Assembly (NCBI GenBank): GCA_025996815.1
Contig: BNTT01000087.1
Coordinates: 1 to 11,916, forward strand
Direction of reading: 5' to 3'
DNA from: Bacteroidia bacterium
Lineage (GTDB): Bacteria; Bacteroidota; Bacteroidia; Bacteroidales; Azobacteroidaceae
DNA: 11,916 nucleotides
This document shows positions 1-8,058 of this stretch, piece after piece (within the stretch, counting starts at the first letter, position 1; the number at the start of each line of letters is the position of its first letter). The notes below the pieces were generated by a model. That model searched no databases. It saw only the letters and a list, made by a program, of their open reading frames with translations, and was not told the DNA's origin. A program made the position numbers and the translations under genes.

Positions 1-1546
1 CAATATTCTGAATTATAAAAACGTATTCGGGAAGCATTCCATTGATTTAACGGCGGTAGCCACCCGCGACCGTCGCAATTACGGAGAGATTATTGCAAGG
101 GGAAGCAATTTTGCTGAGAACGGAAACACCACCCTGGGCATCAATGGACTGCAAAAGGCGACGACGCAAAAAGTGGAGCAGGGAAAAGACCAGCGTTCCA
201 ACATTGGCTATTTGGGAAGAGCCTCTTATGCGTTTGACAACCGCTATTTCCTCACGGCATCCATCCGCCGGGACGGAGCCTCCGTTTTCGGAGCGAACAA
301 TAAATGGGGAAACTTTGCGGCTTTAGGTGCAGCATGGAACATCACTCAGGAAGATTTTCTGAACGATTTGGACTATTTGAATAATCTGAAAGTGAAACTC
401 TCATGGGGGAAGAACGGTAATCAGGGCTTAGACCCTTATGGTACGCTTTCTACCGTCAAAAACGCATATTCCGGCGGGGTGCGCTACGAATTTGGAGGCA
501 GCAATATTCTGTATGGGCTACAGACCGATGCTCTGGGCAATGCCGATTTGGGTTGGGAAGCGACCCAGTCATGGAATACAGGGTTTGAATCCGCCTGGCT
601 GGGCAACCGCCTGTTTGTGGACTTGGACGTTTATTTTTCCAAGACTACCGACCAGATTTTCACCCGTGATATTCCGATAATGACCGGTTTCAAGACCATC
701 AAATCATCTATGGGTCAAGTTGATAATAGAGGGGTTGAACTCACAATCCGCTCAATAAATGTAGAAACTCATGATTTGCAATGGACATCGGGACTTACAT
801 TCTGGCTGAACCGGAATAAACTCGCTCATCTTTACGGCGATGATTTGGACGGCGACGGTAAAGAAGACGATGATATTTCCAATAGCCGCTTTATCGGCAA
901 ACCGTTGGGTGCTATCTACGGATATGTACAGGACGGCATTGTGCAAGTGGATGATGCTGAATATATAGCTGCAAATGGCGTATCTCCCGGTATGCCTAAA
1001 TACAAAAATATAGATGGAAGCAGCGACGGTAAAATCACTGATACTGACCGGGATATTCTGGGTTATACCGGTCCGAATTTCAGATTAAACTTGAGCAATA
1101 CGCTAACGTATAAAAACTGGGATTTGTATGCAATGCTTACCGGCACATTCGGCGGCGGCGGCTATTATCTGAAATCAAACACCGCTGCATTTGCGACCAA
1201 CACTTCCGGATTATTCAATTCGAATGGCATCTATATTCCTTGGTGGACACCGGAAAACAGGAGTAACACCTATACCTCAGCTACATTCTCAGGCGATGGC
1301 GGACGCTTTCAAGGATTGCAAAACCGCGCTTTTGTTCGCTTGCAGGATGTGACTTTGTCCTATACTTTCCGTGAAGCGTGGGTGAAAAAATTGGCTATCC
1401 GGAACTTGAAACTTTTCCTTACCGGAAAAAACTTGTTTACTATCACCGATTGGAAAGGCGGCGACCCTGAAGTGGGAACGCCTGTACGCGGTGATACTTA
1501 TCCGGTGTTGACTTCGTTTACCTTCGGTGCCAATATTAGTTTTTAA
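1..1546 (+). CDS. susC-like: SusC/RagA-family TonB-linked outer membrane transporter, 3' part
   Basis: This is the C-terminal half of a SusC-type TonB-dependent transporter, which imports oligosaccharides across the outer membrane together with its SusD partner. The reading frame is open from base 2, so the start lies outside the window. About 514 residues are present, against roughly 1,000-1,100 usual for the family, so the N-terminal half (signal peptide, carboxypeptidase-like domain, plug) is missing. What remains reads as beta-barrel strands and loops. Recognisable family segments are RYFLTASIRRDGASVFG, the Asp-rich loop DGDGKEDDD, the loop IDGSSDGKITDTDRDILG, which is the usual SusC 'ING(D)GKIT..DR..IG' element, LKLFLTGKNLFTITDW, and a final strand ending NISF with terminal Phe, as expected for an outer-membrane barrel. 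The next gene, susD-like, starts 10 bp downstream, the standard pairing. The ligand cannot be told from this sequence. The family call is secure. Confidence 0.96.
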   Translation, partial: NILNYKNVFGKHSIDLTAVATRDRRNYGEIIARGSNFAENGNTTLGINGLQKATTQKVEQGKDQRSNIGYLGRASYAFDNRYFLTASIRRDGASVFGANNKWGNFAALGAAWNITQEDFLNDLDYLNNLKVKLSWGKNGNQGLDPYGTLSTVKNAYSGGVRYEFGGSNILYGLQTDALGNADLGWEATQSWNTGFESAWLGNRLFVDLDVYFSKTTDQIFTRDIPIMTGFKTIKSSMGQVDNRGVELTIRSINVETHDLQWTSGLTFWLNRNKLAHLYGDDLDGDGKEDDDISNSRFIGKPLGAIYGYVQDGIVQVDDAEYIAANGVSPGMPKYKNIDGSSDGKITDTDRDILGYTGPNFRLNLSNTLTYKNWDLYAMLTGTFGGGGYYLKSNTAAFATNTSGLFNSNGIYIPWWTPENRSNTYTSATFSGDGGRFQGLQNRAFVRLQDVTLSYTFREAWVKKLAIRNLKLFLTGKNLFTITDWKGGDPEVGTPVRGDTYPVLTSFTFGANISF

Positions 1547-1556
1547 TGTTTTTAAT

Positions 1557-3356
1557 ATGAATAAAATTATGAAAAAGATAAAGATAACGAATAGTTTTTG
1601 GGTGTTGTTGGCGATGCTGACGTTCACCAATTGTGATGATGATGCTTTTTTGATGGAAAAGCCGGAAACGTTTTATACCGTTGACAATACGTTTTCCACC
1701 TCGGAACAGGTAGACCAGGTGCTGGTAGCTTGTTACTCGCATATTCGAGTGATGTATTGTATGACGGAAGAGAGTGTTACTGCTTGGGCTTTTCGCGGTG
1801 GAAACGGTACGGATATGTACGATGTGGCAACGATTCGACGTTCAACACGTTTCAATGATTACGGGGTGATAAATACGTCTAACGAAGTTTTTTACACCAA
1901 TTATTCGCATTGGTATCAGTTGATATCCAAAGCTAATCTTGCATTGTATGCGGCAGAGTTACCTCAAATTATGTGGGCTTCGGCGGCTGATAAGGCTTAT
2001 GCTGTTGCGCAGGCACGTTTCTTCCGCGCATTCTGCTACCGCAATTTGGGTGAACTTTATGGTGGCGTTCCTATTGTAGATAATATTACAACATCACCGC
2101 AATACAACTTTGAACGCGCCAGCCGTGTAGAAACGTATCAGTTTGCCATCACCGAACTGGAAGCCATCCTGAACGACCTGCCGGAAACATCGACACAGCC
2201 GGGACGAATTGTCAAAGGTGCCGCACAACACACCCTCTGCCAACTTTATTTGGACAAGGGGCTTGCACTCGAAGAAGCAGGCAATACGGCGGAGGCAAAG
2301 GCGGCGTATGAGAAATCCGTCACTTATGGCAACGATGTAATCAACGGCTCGCAATACAGCCTGATGACCGAACGCTTCGGCTCGCGCAAGACCGAAAATC
2401 CTGATTTTTATTTTGCCAGCACTGAATCGGACCAGAAGCCGGAACGCTTGTATTCGGCAGCAGGTCATATCTTTCCGGGCAATGTTTATTGGGATTTGTT
2501 CCAAGAAGGCAATCAAAATTATCAAGAAGGCAATAAAGAGGCTATCTGGGTTGCTCAAATTGATTATGCTGCCTACAAGGAAGAAGACGGTCAATCGAAA
2601 TTGCAATACTCACGTGAGTTTGGTCCTGTGTTCCGCGACCCGATGTCAGCACATTTGAACGGTACGCTCGAAGATGTAGGCGGTCGTGGCATTGTGCAAG
2701 TAATGCCGACTTTCTATACCCGCGACATTATTTATGATGGCAAATGGAGTAGTGACTTGCGTAATTCGGAAGCCGTATTCCGGAGAACTTTCCTCGGCAA
2801 TCAAACATCTTCTCCGTATTTCGGAGAACCGGTGCCTTGGAGTGTGATTTATCGGGATGGAGCTGAAAAAGATGCGGTTGATGCGGCTAAAACGCAATGT
2901 TTCCCCGTGTCTTGTAAAATCTACACGGACAAATATACGGGCATCTCGGGGGGCGAAAACCGCAGTAATCTTTTCCGCGACGAATACCTGATTCGCCTGC
3001 CGGAAACCATCCTCCTGCGTGCCGAAGCCAAGATGCGTGCAGGTGATAATGCCGGCGCGGCGGCAGACATCAACCTGCTGCGCAGTCGTGCCCAATGCGA
3101 TTATATGGTAACTGCTGCGGATGTGAATGTGGACTTGATTCTGGACGAACGCGCCCGTGAATTGGTGTATGAAGAAACCCGCTGGAACACGCTGCTCCGC
3201 ATGGGCGGCACCGTCGCGGTTGACCGTATCAAAAAATACGCTTACTGGGACGACCCGCGGGTGACGCTGACCCGGAATTTCAACCTCTGGCCAATTCCGC
3301 AAGTCGTAATTGATACGAATAAGGATAAACCCATGGCGCAAAATCCGGGATGGTAA
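1557..3356 (+). CDS. susD-like: SusD/RagB-family nutrient-binding outer membrane lipoprotein
   Basis: A complete SusD-like glycan-binding lipoprotein of about 599 residues that sits as a lid on the preceding SusC transporter. A hydrophobic signal peptide ends in the lipobox-like FTNC with Cys26. CDDD follows directly, and this acidic stretch matches the Bacteroidota lipoprotein export signal, so exposure on the outer surface is likely. Family hallmarks are the helical segment AQARFFRAFCYRNLGELYGG followed by VPIVD, a TPR-like region (LCQLYLDKGLALEEAGN), the C-terminal IRLPETILLRAEAKMRAG and LILDERARELVYEETRW, and the usual C-terminal end (NPGW). The start is uncertain: ATG at 1557 and an in-frame ATG at 1569 both give a good signal peptide and neither has a clear ribosome binding site. 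The ATG at 1527 is unlikely because it overlaps susC and adds a poor leader. A terminator follows, so susC-susD probably end one transcript. The glycan bound is not readable from the sequence. Confidence 0.95.
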   Translation: MNKIMKKIKITNSFWVLLAMLTFTNCDDDAFLMEKPETFYTVDNTFSTSEQVDQVLVACYSHIRVMYCMTEESVTAWAFRGGNGTDMYDVATIRRSTRFNDYGVINTSNEVFYTNYSHWYQLISKANLALYAAELPQIMWASAADKAYAVAQARFFRAFCYRNLGELYGGVPIVDNITTSPQYNFERASRVETYQFAITELEAILNDLPETSTQPGRIVKGAAQHTLCQLYLDKGLALEEAGNTAEAKAAYEKSVTYGNDVINGSQYSLMTERFGSRKTENPDFYFASTESDQKPERLYSAAGHIFPGNVYWDLFQEGNQNYQEGNKEAIWVAQIDYAAYKEEDGQSKLQYSREFGPVFRDPMSAHLNGTLEDVGGRGIVQVMPTFYTRDIIYDGKWSSDLRNSEAVFRRTFLGNQTSSPYFGEPVPWSVIYRDGAEKDAVDAAKTQCFPVSCKIYTDKYTGISGGENRSNLFRDEYLIRLPETILLRAEAKMRAGDNAGAAADINLLRSRAQCDYMVTAADVNVDLILDERARELVYEETRWNTLLRMGGTVAVDRIKKYAYWDDPRVTLTRNFNLWPIPQVVIDTNKDKPMAQNPGW

Positions 3357-3374
3357 AACAGGTAGTAAGCTGAG

Positions 3375-3427
3375 ATTTAAGTAACACCCTGTAATAGTTA
3401 TTGCAGGATGTTACTTAAATCATTTTT
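3375..3427 (+). terminator. Intrinsic terminator after susD
   Basis: The arms 3375-3396 and 3399-3420 are reverse complements over 22 positions with two exceptions: one C-A mismatch (3387/3408) and one T-G pair (3392/3403) that would be a U-G wobble in RNA. The arms are followed by CATTTTTT. Hairpin plus T-run fits a Rho-independent terminator for the susCD transcript, starting 18 bp past the susD stop. There is no T-run on the other side, so it looks unidirectional for the + strand. Confidence 0.88.
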
Positions 3428-3453
3428 TATAGGAACAAAATCATTTTTCACAA

Positions 3454-3483
3454 TTTGTATAATAAAAACTTGTCGTACATTTG
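3454..3483 (+). promoter_or_regulatory. Bacteroidota-type promoter for the isomerase/rhamnosidase operon
   Basis: TTTG at 3454-3457 and TACATTTG at 3476-3483 match the Bacteroides primary-sigma consensus (-33 TTTG and -7 TAnnTTTG) with an 18-bp spacer, close to the usual spacing. The region around it (3421-3503) is very AT-rich and directly follows the susD terminator. Transcription would begin near 3487-3490 and read into the GTG-started isomerase gene. Activity is inferred from the motif only. Confidence 0.72.
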
Positions 3484-3503
3484 TAAAAAATTAGAATAAA
3501 AAA

Positions 3504-4931
3504 GTGGAACAAAAAGTAAAAGTAGGCTTATTTGGCGTAGGATTAGATACCTACTGGTCACAGTTTGAAGGATTGCTTGGTCGGTTGACCGGCTATCAAC
3601 AGGAGATTGCACAAAAAATGGGTGAGTTGGGAGCGGAGGTTGTGGATGCCGGAATGGTGGATAATCCTGAAAAAGCGCAGGCAGCGGCTTCATTCCTGAA
3701 AAAGGAGGAAGTCGAAATCGTCTTTCTGTTTATCTCCACTTATGCGTTGTCATCCACCGTTTTGCCTGTCGCGCAACGAATAGGCGTCCCCATTATTATC
3801 CTTAACGTGCAGCCTGTTCCGGCTATTGACTATGCCGCTTTGAACGCTTTGGGCGACCGCGGCAAAATGACCGGCGAATGGCTCGCCCACTGTCAGGCTT
3901 GCTCTGTTCCTGAGTTTGCAGCGGTATTCAACCGTGCCGGTATTCACTACGAAATTGTATCGGGCTATTTGCAGGAAGAGTATGTGTGGAAAGAAATCAA
4001 AGGCTGGATTGATGCCGCCCGCGTGAAAGCAGGGATGAGCACCAACCGCATGGGCATACTCGGACACTACTACGGCGGCATGTTGGACGTATATACCGAC
4101 GCAACCATGCAATCCGCTGTTTTCGGCACTCACATTGAACAGCTTGAAATGTGCGAACTCAAAGCGTTCCGCGATGCCGTGACCAATGACGAGCTGGGCG
4201 CGAAGCTCAAAGAATTTGCTGAGCGTTTCGACGTATCGCCGCAATGCGAAACTTCGGAATTAGAGCGCGCCGCAAAAACTGCCGTTGCCTTGGATAAATT
4301 GATTGCAGCCCACCGTTTAGGCTCGTTGGCTTACTATTATGAAGGAGTTGCAGGCAACGAATACGAAAATATTGTCACCTCCGTGATTGCCGGAAATACG
4401 CTGCTCACCGGGAATGGCATCCCCGTAGCGGGCGAATGTGAAGTAAAGAATGTGCAGGCAATGAAAATCATGTCGTTGCTCGGTGCGGGCGGTTCGTTTT
4501 CCGAATTTTATGCGCTGGATTTCAACGACGACATCGTGATGCTGGGACACGACGGTCCCGCTCACTTCGCCATGGCAGAAGGCAGGGTTCAATTAGTGCC
4601 CGTACCCGTCTATCACGGTAAACCGGGCAAGGGACTATCCATTCAGATGAGCGTCCGTCATGGCGATGTAACCTTGTTGTCGGTGTGTGAAGGGAAAGAC
4701 GGACTGTTCCTGCTCGTAGCCGAAGGCGCATCGGTAGCGGGACCTGTTCTGGAAATAGGAAACACCAACAGCCGTTACCGTTTCTCCATCGGTGCCCGCG
4801 AGTTTATAAACCGCTGGTCGAAAGCCGGACCTTCGCATCATTGCGCCATCGGCACGGGACATGTTGCGGACGCTATCGGTAAATTGGCTTCATTATTGGG
4901 AATACCTGTTAATTTGAAAATTAATTCATAA
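3504..4931 (+). CDS. L-arabinose/L-fucose isomerase family protein (AraA-like)
   Basis: A 475-residue protein without signal peptide, so cytosolic. It resembles the AraA branch of metal-dependent aldose-ketose isomerases: an N-terminal Rossmann-like half ([33 protein letters not shown]) and a C-terminal half with the metal-binding positions. By eye, Glu311 (GECEVK), Glu334 (SFSEFY), His349 (LGHDGPAH) and His445 (PSHH) line up with the E. coli AraA ligands Glu306, Glu333, His350 and His450, and the spacings are similar. An active enzyme is therefore likely. The length (475) is close to AraA (about 500). The start is GTG at 3504: an in-frame stop (3492-3494) lies 9 bp upstream and the first ATG would cut off the first beta strand. 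It is the first gene of its operon, and the GH106 gene follows after 11 bp. The substrate is unknown; L-arabinose, L-rhamnose, L-fucose or another sugar released by the co-encoded rhamnosidases are candidates. The family is confident, the exact reaction is not. Confidence 0.85.
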   Translation: MEQKVKVGLFGVGLDTYWSQFEGLLGRLTGYQQEIAQKMGELGAEVVDAGMVDNPEKAQAAASFLKKEEVEIVFLFISTYALSSTVLPVAQRIGVPIIILNVQPVPAIDYAALNALGDRGKMTGEWLAHCQACSVPEFAAVFNRAGIHYEIVSGYLQEEYVWKEIKGWIDAARVKAGMSTNRMGILGHYYGGMLDVYTDATMQSAVFGTHIEQLEMCELKAFRDAVTNDELGAKLKEFAERFDVSPQCETSELERAAKTAVALDKLIAAHRLGSLAYYYEGVAGNEYENIVTSVIAGNTLLTGNGIPVAGECEVKNVQAMKIMSLLGAGGSFSEFYALDFNDDIVMLGHDGPAHFAMAEGRVQLVPVPVYHGKPGKGLSIQMSVRHGDVTLLSVCEGKDGLFLLVAEGASVAGPVLEIGNTNSRYRFSIGAREFINRWSKAGPSHHCAIGTGHVADAIGKLASLLGIPVNLKINS

Positions 4932-4970
4932 TAAATTTACACATGAAAAGTAAAATAAGTATTGTATTAT
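4931..4970 (+). repeat. 40-bp direct repeat, copy 1 (start region of the first GH106 gene)
   Basis: Matches 8019-8058 at 39 of 40 positions; the only difference is A4941 against G8029. It begins at the last base of the isomerase stop codon and covers the leader, the ATG at 4943 and the first nine codons (MKSKISIVL) plus one base. Weaker similarity, with two small gaps, continues upstream to about 4919. Confidence 0.93.
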
Positions 4971-7900
4971 CGCTAATCCTCTTAGGATGTACGACAAACA
5001 GGCAGCAGACTGCCGAGTTTCAACCCGAATATTTCCAATCCGCCGATTTGGAAGCCGACTTTGCCACGCCGCCGGATTATGCCAAACCACGTGTCTATTG
5101 GTGGTGGTTGGAAGGTTTTATTACGAAAGAAGGTATCTTGTCCGATTTGTCCGAAATGAAAAAAGTAGGTATCAAAGGTGCTATCGTCTTCGATGCCGGT
5201 TCGTCGTCCTACAATAAGAATCAACCCGTTACTCACAGCAATTCCGTGATGACTACCCCTTCAGGTCCCGGCTTTATGTCGGACACGTGGCGGGACTTGT
5301 TCACATATGCCTGTCTGGTTGCCGACAGTCTGGATTTGGAACTCGCCATGAACATCACCAGCGGGTGGAATGATGGCGGTCCGTGGGTGACGCCCGAATA
5401 TGCCGCCAAAAAGATAGTGTGGAGCGAACTCTCCGTCAAAGGACCGCAGGTATGTGACGAAAAACTACCCCTGCCCCAGCATTTGCTAACAACGGATGAC
5501 GGCGAAACATTTTACCGCCCTGTCGCCGTATTGGCTCTGAAACTGACGGAACAAAGCCCTGCCGTGAAGCCCTTGGAGAACTTTGCCCTCAAAGCCGTCC
5601 ATGCCATCAATCTACCCCGAATCAACGGATTGGGCTATGACTGGAGCATTTTCATGAAAGAAGAGCCATCGCCCGAAGGCGACTGCCATGCCAGCCTGCG
5701 CGAAGTGATTAACCTGACCGACAAGGTCGATGCGGAAGGGATTCTTCACTGGAACGTGCCCGAAGGCGACTATCTGATTATGTCGTTTGGATACACCGGG
5801 ACGGGTATTCGGGTCTCTACGCACAGCCCCGGTTGCGGCGGCTTGGCGATTGACTATATGAGCGAGGCGTCCACCGATTTGCAATACGGCAATACGGCTG
5901 CGATTGTCTTTGATGACTTGAAAAAAGCCGGTGCGCACAGCCTGAAATATCTCCACGACGACAGTTGGGAATTAGGTGCCGCCAACTGGACGGCGGGTAT
6001 GGAAAACCTGTTCCGGAAAGCGAACGGGTACGATATATTGCCCTACTTACCGGTGATTGCCGGGCGTATCATTGAGAGCCGGGATGTATCCAACCGTTTT
6101 TTGTATGACTTCCGCCGGACGATAGCCGATTTGATATGGAAAAATCATTATATCCGCTTCAAGAACCTGGCTCATGCCGATGGCGTAGGCGTTCATCCGG
6201 AGAGCGGCGGTCCCCATCCCGCACCGATTGATGCGCTGAAGAACGTTGGGGTGAACGATATCCCGATGGGTGAGTTCTGGATTCGCGCCAATACCCACCG
6301 CGTAGTTCCCGAAGCCCGCCTGTTCATCAAACAGCCCGCTTCGGCAGCCCATATCTATGGCAAACGGTTCGTTCAAGCCGAAGGTCCTACCTCTATCGGT
6401 CCGCATTGGGAGGAAGATTTCGCCTATATGAAACCCACCTTGGACAGGGTCTATTGCGAAGGGCTGAACCGGCTGGTCATTCATACCTTCACCCATTCTC
6501 CACGCGAGGCAGGCATCCCCGGAAACGAATATTTTGCCGGAACGCATTTCAACCCGAACGTGACGTGGTGGAAACAGGCACCCGCTTTCCTTACGTGGAA
6601 CAGCCGCATCTCGCTGATGCTTTCGCAAGGATTGTTTGTCGGAGATGTCTGCTATTATTATGGCGATAACGTACCGAATCAGGTGCCGCTCAAACATATA
6701 AACGAGGATTTAGGCGAAGGCTACGACTACGATGTCTGCAATACGGAAGTCATACTGGAACGGATGACAGCCCGCGACGGGAAAATCTACCTCCCCGACG
6801 GTATGCACTACGAAGCCCTTGTACTTCCCGAACGCATCGGCGTTACGTCCGAAGTGATGGATAAAATTGAAAAATTAGTCAAAGACGGTGCCACCATCGT
6901 CGGCTCGAAGCCCGTCACCTCCCCGGGATTGCGCGGCGACGGCAAAGCGATAGCGAAAATAAAGAAACAAGCCGATGCGCTTTGGGGAAACAGCAACGGC
7001 AAACACCCCTACGGGAAAGGGTTCGTCTTTAGCGGACAACCGGTACGCGACGTCCTCCTGTCCAAAGGCGTGCAACCCGACTTCGGATACGAAAGCCGAA
7101 AACCGGACGCCCTGATTGACTATATCCACCGGCAAACCGAAGACGCCGACATCTATTATGTCGTGAACCGGAACGAACGCCCGGAGTATATCCGCGCCAC
7201 CTTCCGCTCAGACGGCAAAGTGCCCGAATTATGGAACCCCGAAACCGGCAGCCGTGTGGACCAGCCCGTGTATGCCTCGTTGGACGGACTGACATCCATG
7301 CCTTTGTTTTTGGAACCGTTCGGCTCCGTCTTCGTGGTCTTCCGCAAACCGGCAGCCGGTCATTATGTCGGGTTGTCGCTCAACGGGACAAACCTCTTCC
7401 CGGAGGTTCCGCAGGATACGTTCGCCACCATCCCGTTTCTTCCCCGAAAAGAAACCGGACTGTTATTTATTCAGCCGGGCGAATACACACTGAAAACCGA
7501 CGCCGGAGAAACGAAGAAGATACAGGTGGAACCGCCTGTTATACAGCCTGTATCAACGCCGTGGGATGTCGCCTTCAATCCCGTTTGGGGAGGACCTGAG
7601 CATATCCGCTTCGACAAGCTGATACGTTGGGATACCCATACCGACCCTGCCATCCGTCATTATTCGGGAACAGCCGAATATACGAATACATTCACCCTGA
7701 CAGCCGGTCAGTACGCAGGAAAACGTGTCTGGCTCGACCTGGGAGAGATGTATAACATCGCCGAGGTGAGCGTGAATGGACAGTCGGCAGGTGTATGGTG
7801 GCAACCGCCGTTCTCGCACGACATAACCGAATTGGTAAAGGATGGCGAAAATCGCTTGCAGATAAAAGTCGTGAATCTGTGGCCCAACCGCCTGCTTGCC

Positions 7901-8041
7901 GATGCCCGCTTGCCGGAAGAAAAACGCCTGACAAAAACCAATGTGGTGAAATTCACCCTGGATTTGCCCTTGCGCCCGTCGGGATTGGCCGGTCCGGTTA
8001 GGATTCAATTATTCAATGATAAATTTACGCATGAAAAGTAA
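4943..8041 (+). CDS. GH106 alpha-L-rhamnosidase, lipoprotein
   Basis: A 1,032-residue glycoside hydrolase of the GH106 type, which removes terminal alpha-L-rhamnose from glycans, for example pectin side chains. The signal peptide MKSKISIVLSLILLGC has a lipobox (LLGC, Cys16). The residues after Cys are not acidic (TTNRQQ), so periplasmic orientation is more likely than the cell surface. The catalytic barrel begins near residue 50 (RVYWWWLEGFITKEGI). Conserved-looking acidic sites are HDDSW (Asp339/Asp340), MGEFW (Glu444), AEGP (Glu480) and HWEED (Glu490/Glu491). A GATase-like alpha/beta segment starts near 623 (YEALVLPERIGV), and a C-terminal galactose-binding-like beta-sandwich covers about 870-1025 (EVSVNGQSAGVWWQPPFSHD). 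The length is usual for GH106. The end is unusual: the last residues and stop come from a repeat that also holds the next gene's start, giving an 11-bp overlap. The family is confident; the exact linkage cleaved cannot be told. Confidence 0.92.
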   Translation: MKSKISIVLSLILLGCTTNRQQTAEFQPEYFQSADLEADFATPPDYAKPRVYWWWLEGFITKEGILSDLSEMKKVGIKGAIVFDAGSSSYNKNQPVTHSNSVMTTPSGPGFMSDTWRDLFTYACLVADSLDLELAMNITSGWNDGGPWVTPEYAAKKIVWSELSVKGPQVCDEKLPLPQHLLTTDDGETFYRPVAVLALKLTEQSPAVKPLENFALKAVHAINLPRINGLGYDWSIFMKEEPSPEGDCHASLREVINLTDKVDAEGILHWNVPEGDYLIMSFGYTGTGIRVSTHSPGCGGLAIDYMSEASTDLQYGNTAAIVFDDLKKAGAHSLKYLHDDSWELGAANWTAGMENLFRKANGYDILPYLPVIAGRIIESRDVSNRFLYDFRRTIADLIWKNHYIRFKNLAHADGVGVHPESGGPHPAPIDALKNVGVNDIPMGEFWIRANTHRVVPEARLFIKQPASAAHIYGKRFVQAEGPTSIGPHWEEDFAYMKPTLDRVYCEGLNRLVIHTFTHSPREAGIPGNEYFAGTHFNPNVTWWKQAPAFLTWNSRISLMLSQGLFVGDVCYYYGDNVPNQVPLKHINEDLGEGYDYDVCNTEVILERMTARDGKIYLPDGMHYEALVLPERIGVTSEVMDKIEKLVKDGATIVGSKPVTSPGLRGDGKAIAKIKKQADALWGNSNGKHPYGKGFVFSGQPVRDVLLSKGVQPDFGYESRKPDALIDYIHRQTEDADIYYVVNRNERPEYIRATFRSDGKVPELWNPETGSRVDQPVYASLDGLTSMPLFLEPFGSVFVVFRKPAAGHYVGLSLNGTNLFPEVPQDTFATIPFLPRKETGLLFIQPGEYTLKTDAGETKKIQVEPPVIQPVSTPWDVAFNPVWGGPEHIRFDKLIRWDTHTDPAIRHYSGTAEYTNTFTLTAGQYAGKRVWLDLGEMYNIAEVSVNGQSAGVWWQPPFSHDITELVKDGENRLQIKVVNLWPNRLLADARLPEEKRLTKTNVVKFTLDLPLRPSGLAGPVRIQLFNDKFTHEK

Positions 8042-8058
8042 AATAAGTATTGTATTAT
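8019..8058 (+). repeat. 40-bp direct repeat, copy 2 (GH106 end / GH106-like start)
   Basis: Second copy of the segment at 4931-4970, 3,088 bp downstream. Here it does two jobs in different frames: it encodes the C-terminal residues KFTHEK and the stop codon of the first GH106 gene, and it carries the leader, ATG (8031) and first codons of the next gene. Beyond 8058 the two copies diverge within the hydrophobic core of the signal peptides. Confidence 0.93.

Noticed and set aside
1148..1164. GGC-rich short repeat in susC as a possible phase-variation tract
   Set aside because: It encodes a normal Gly-rich loop (FGGGGYY), is only a few units long, and the frame is intact.
1527..1556. Earlier ATG at 1527 as susD start
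   Set aside because: It would overlap the susC 3' end and add MPILVFNVFN in front of a complete lipoprotein signal peptide; 1557 or 1569 fits better.
2094..2606. Open frame on the - strand (170 codons) inside susD
   Set aside because: Antisense to the TPR region of susD; composition-driven and no protein family recognised.
2646..3341. Long open frame on the - strand (231 codons) inside susD
   Set aside because: It lies fully antisense to a strongly supported susD-like gene, has no recognisable domain and no start context. It is a by-product of codon bias.
3375..3420. The long hairpin as an IS end or dispersed inverted repeat
   Set aside because: Its place just after susD and the T-run directly behind the stem explain it as a terminator; there is no transposase or target duplication nearby.
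6047..6697. Open frame on the - strand (216 codons) inside the GH106 gene
   Set aside because: Antisense to conserved GH106 motifs, with no recognisable family and no promoter or neighbouring - strand gene.
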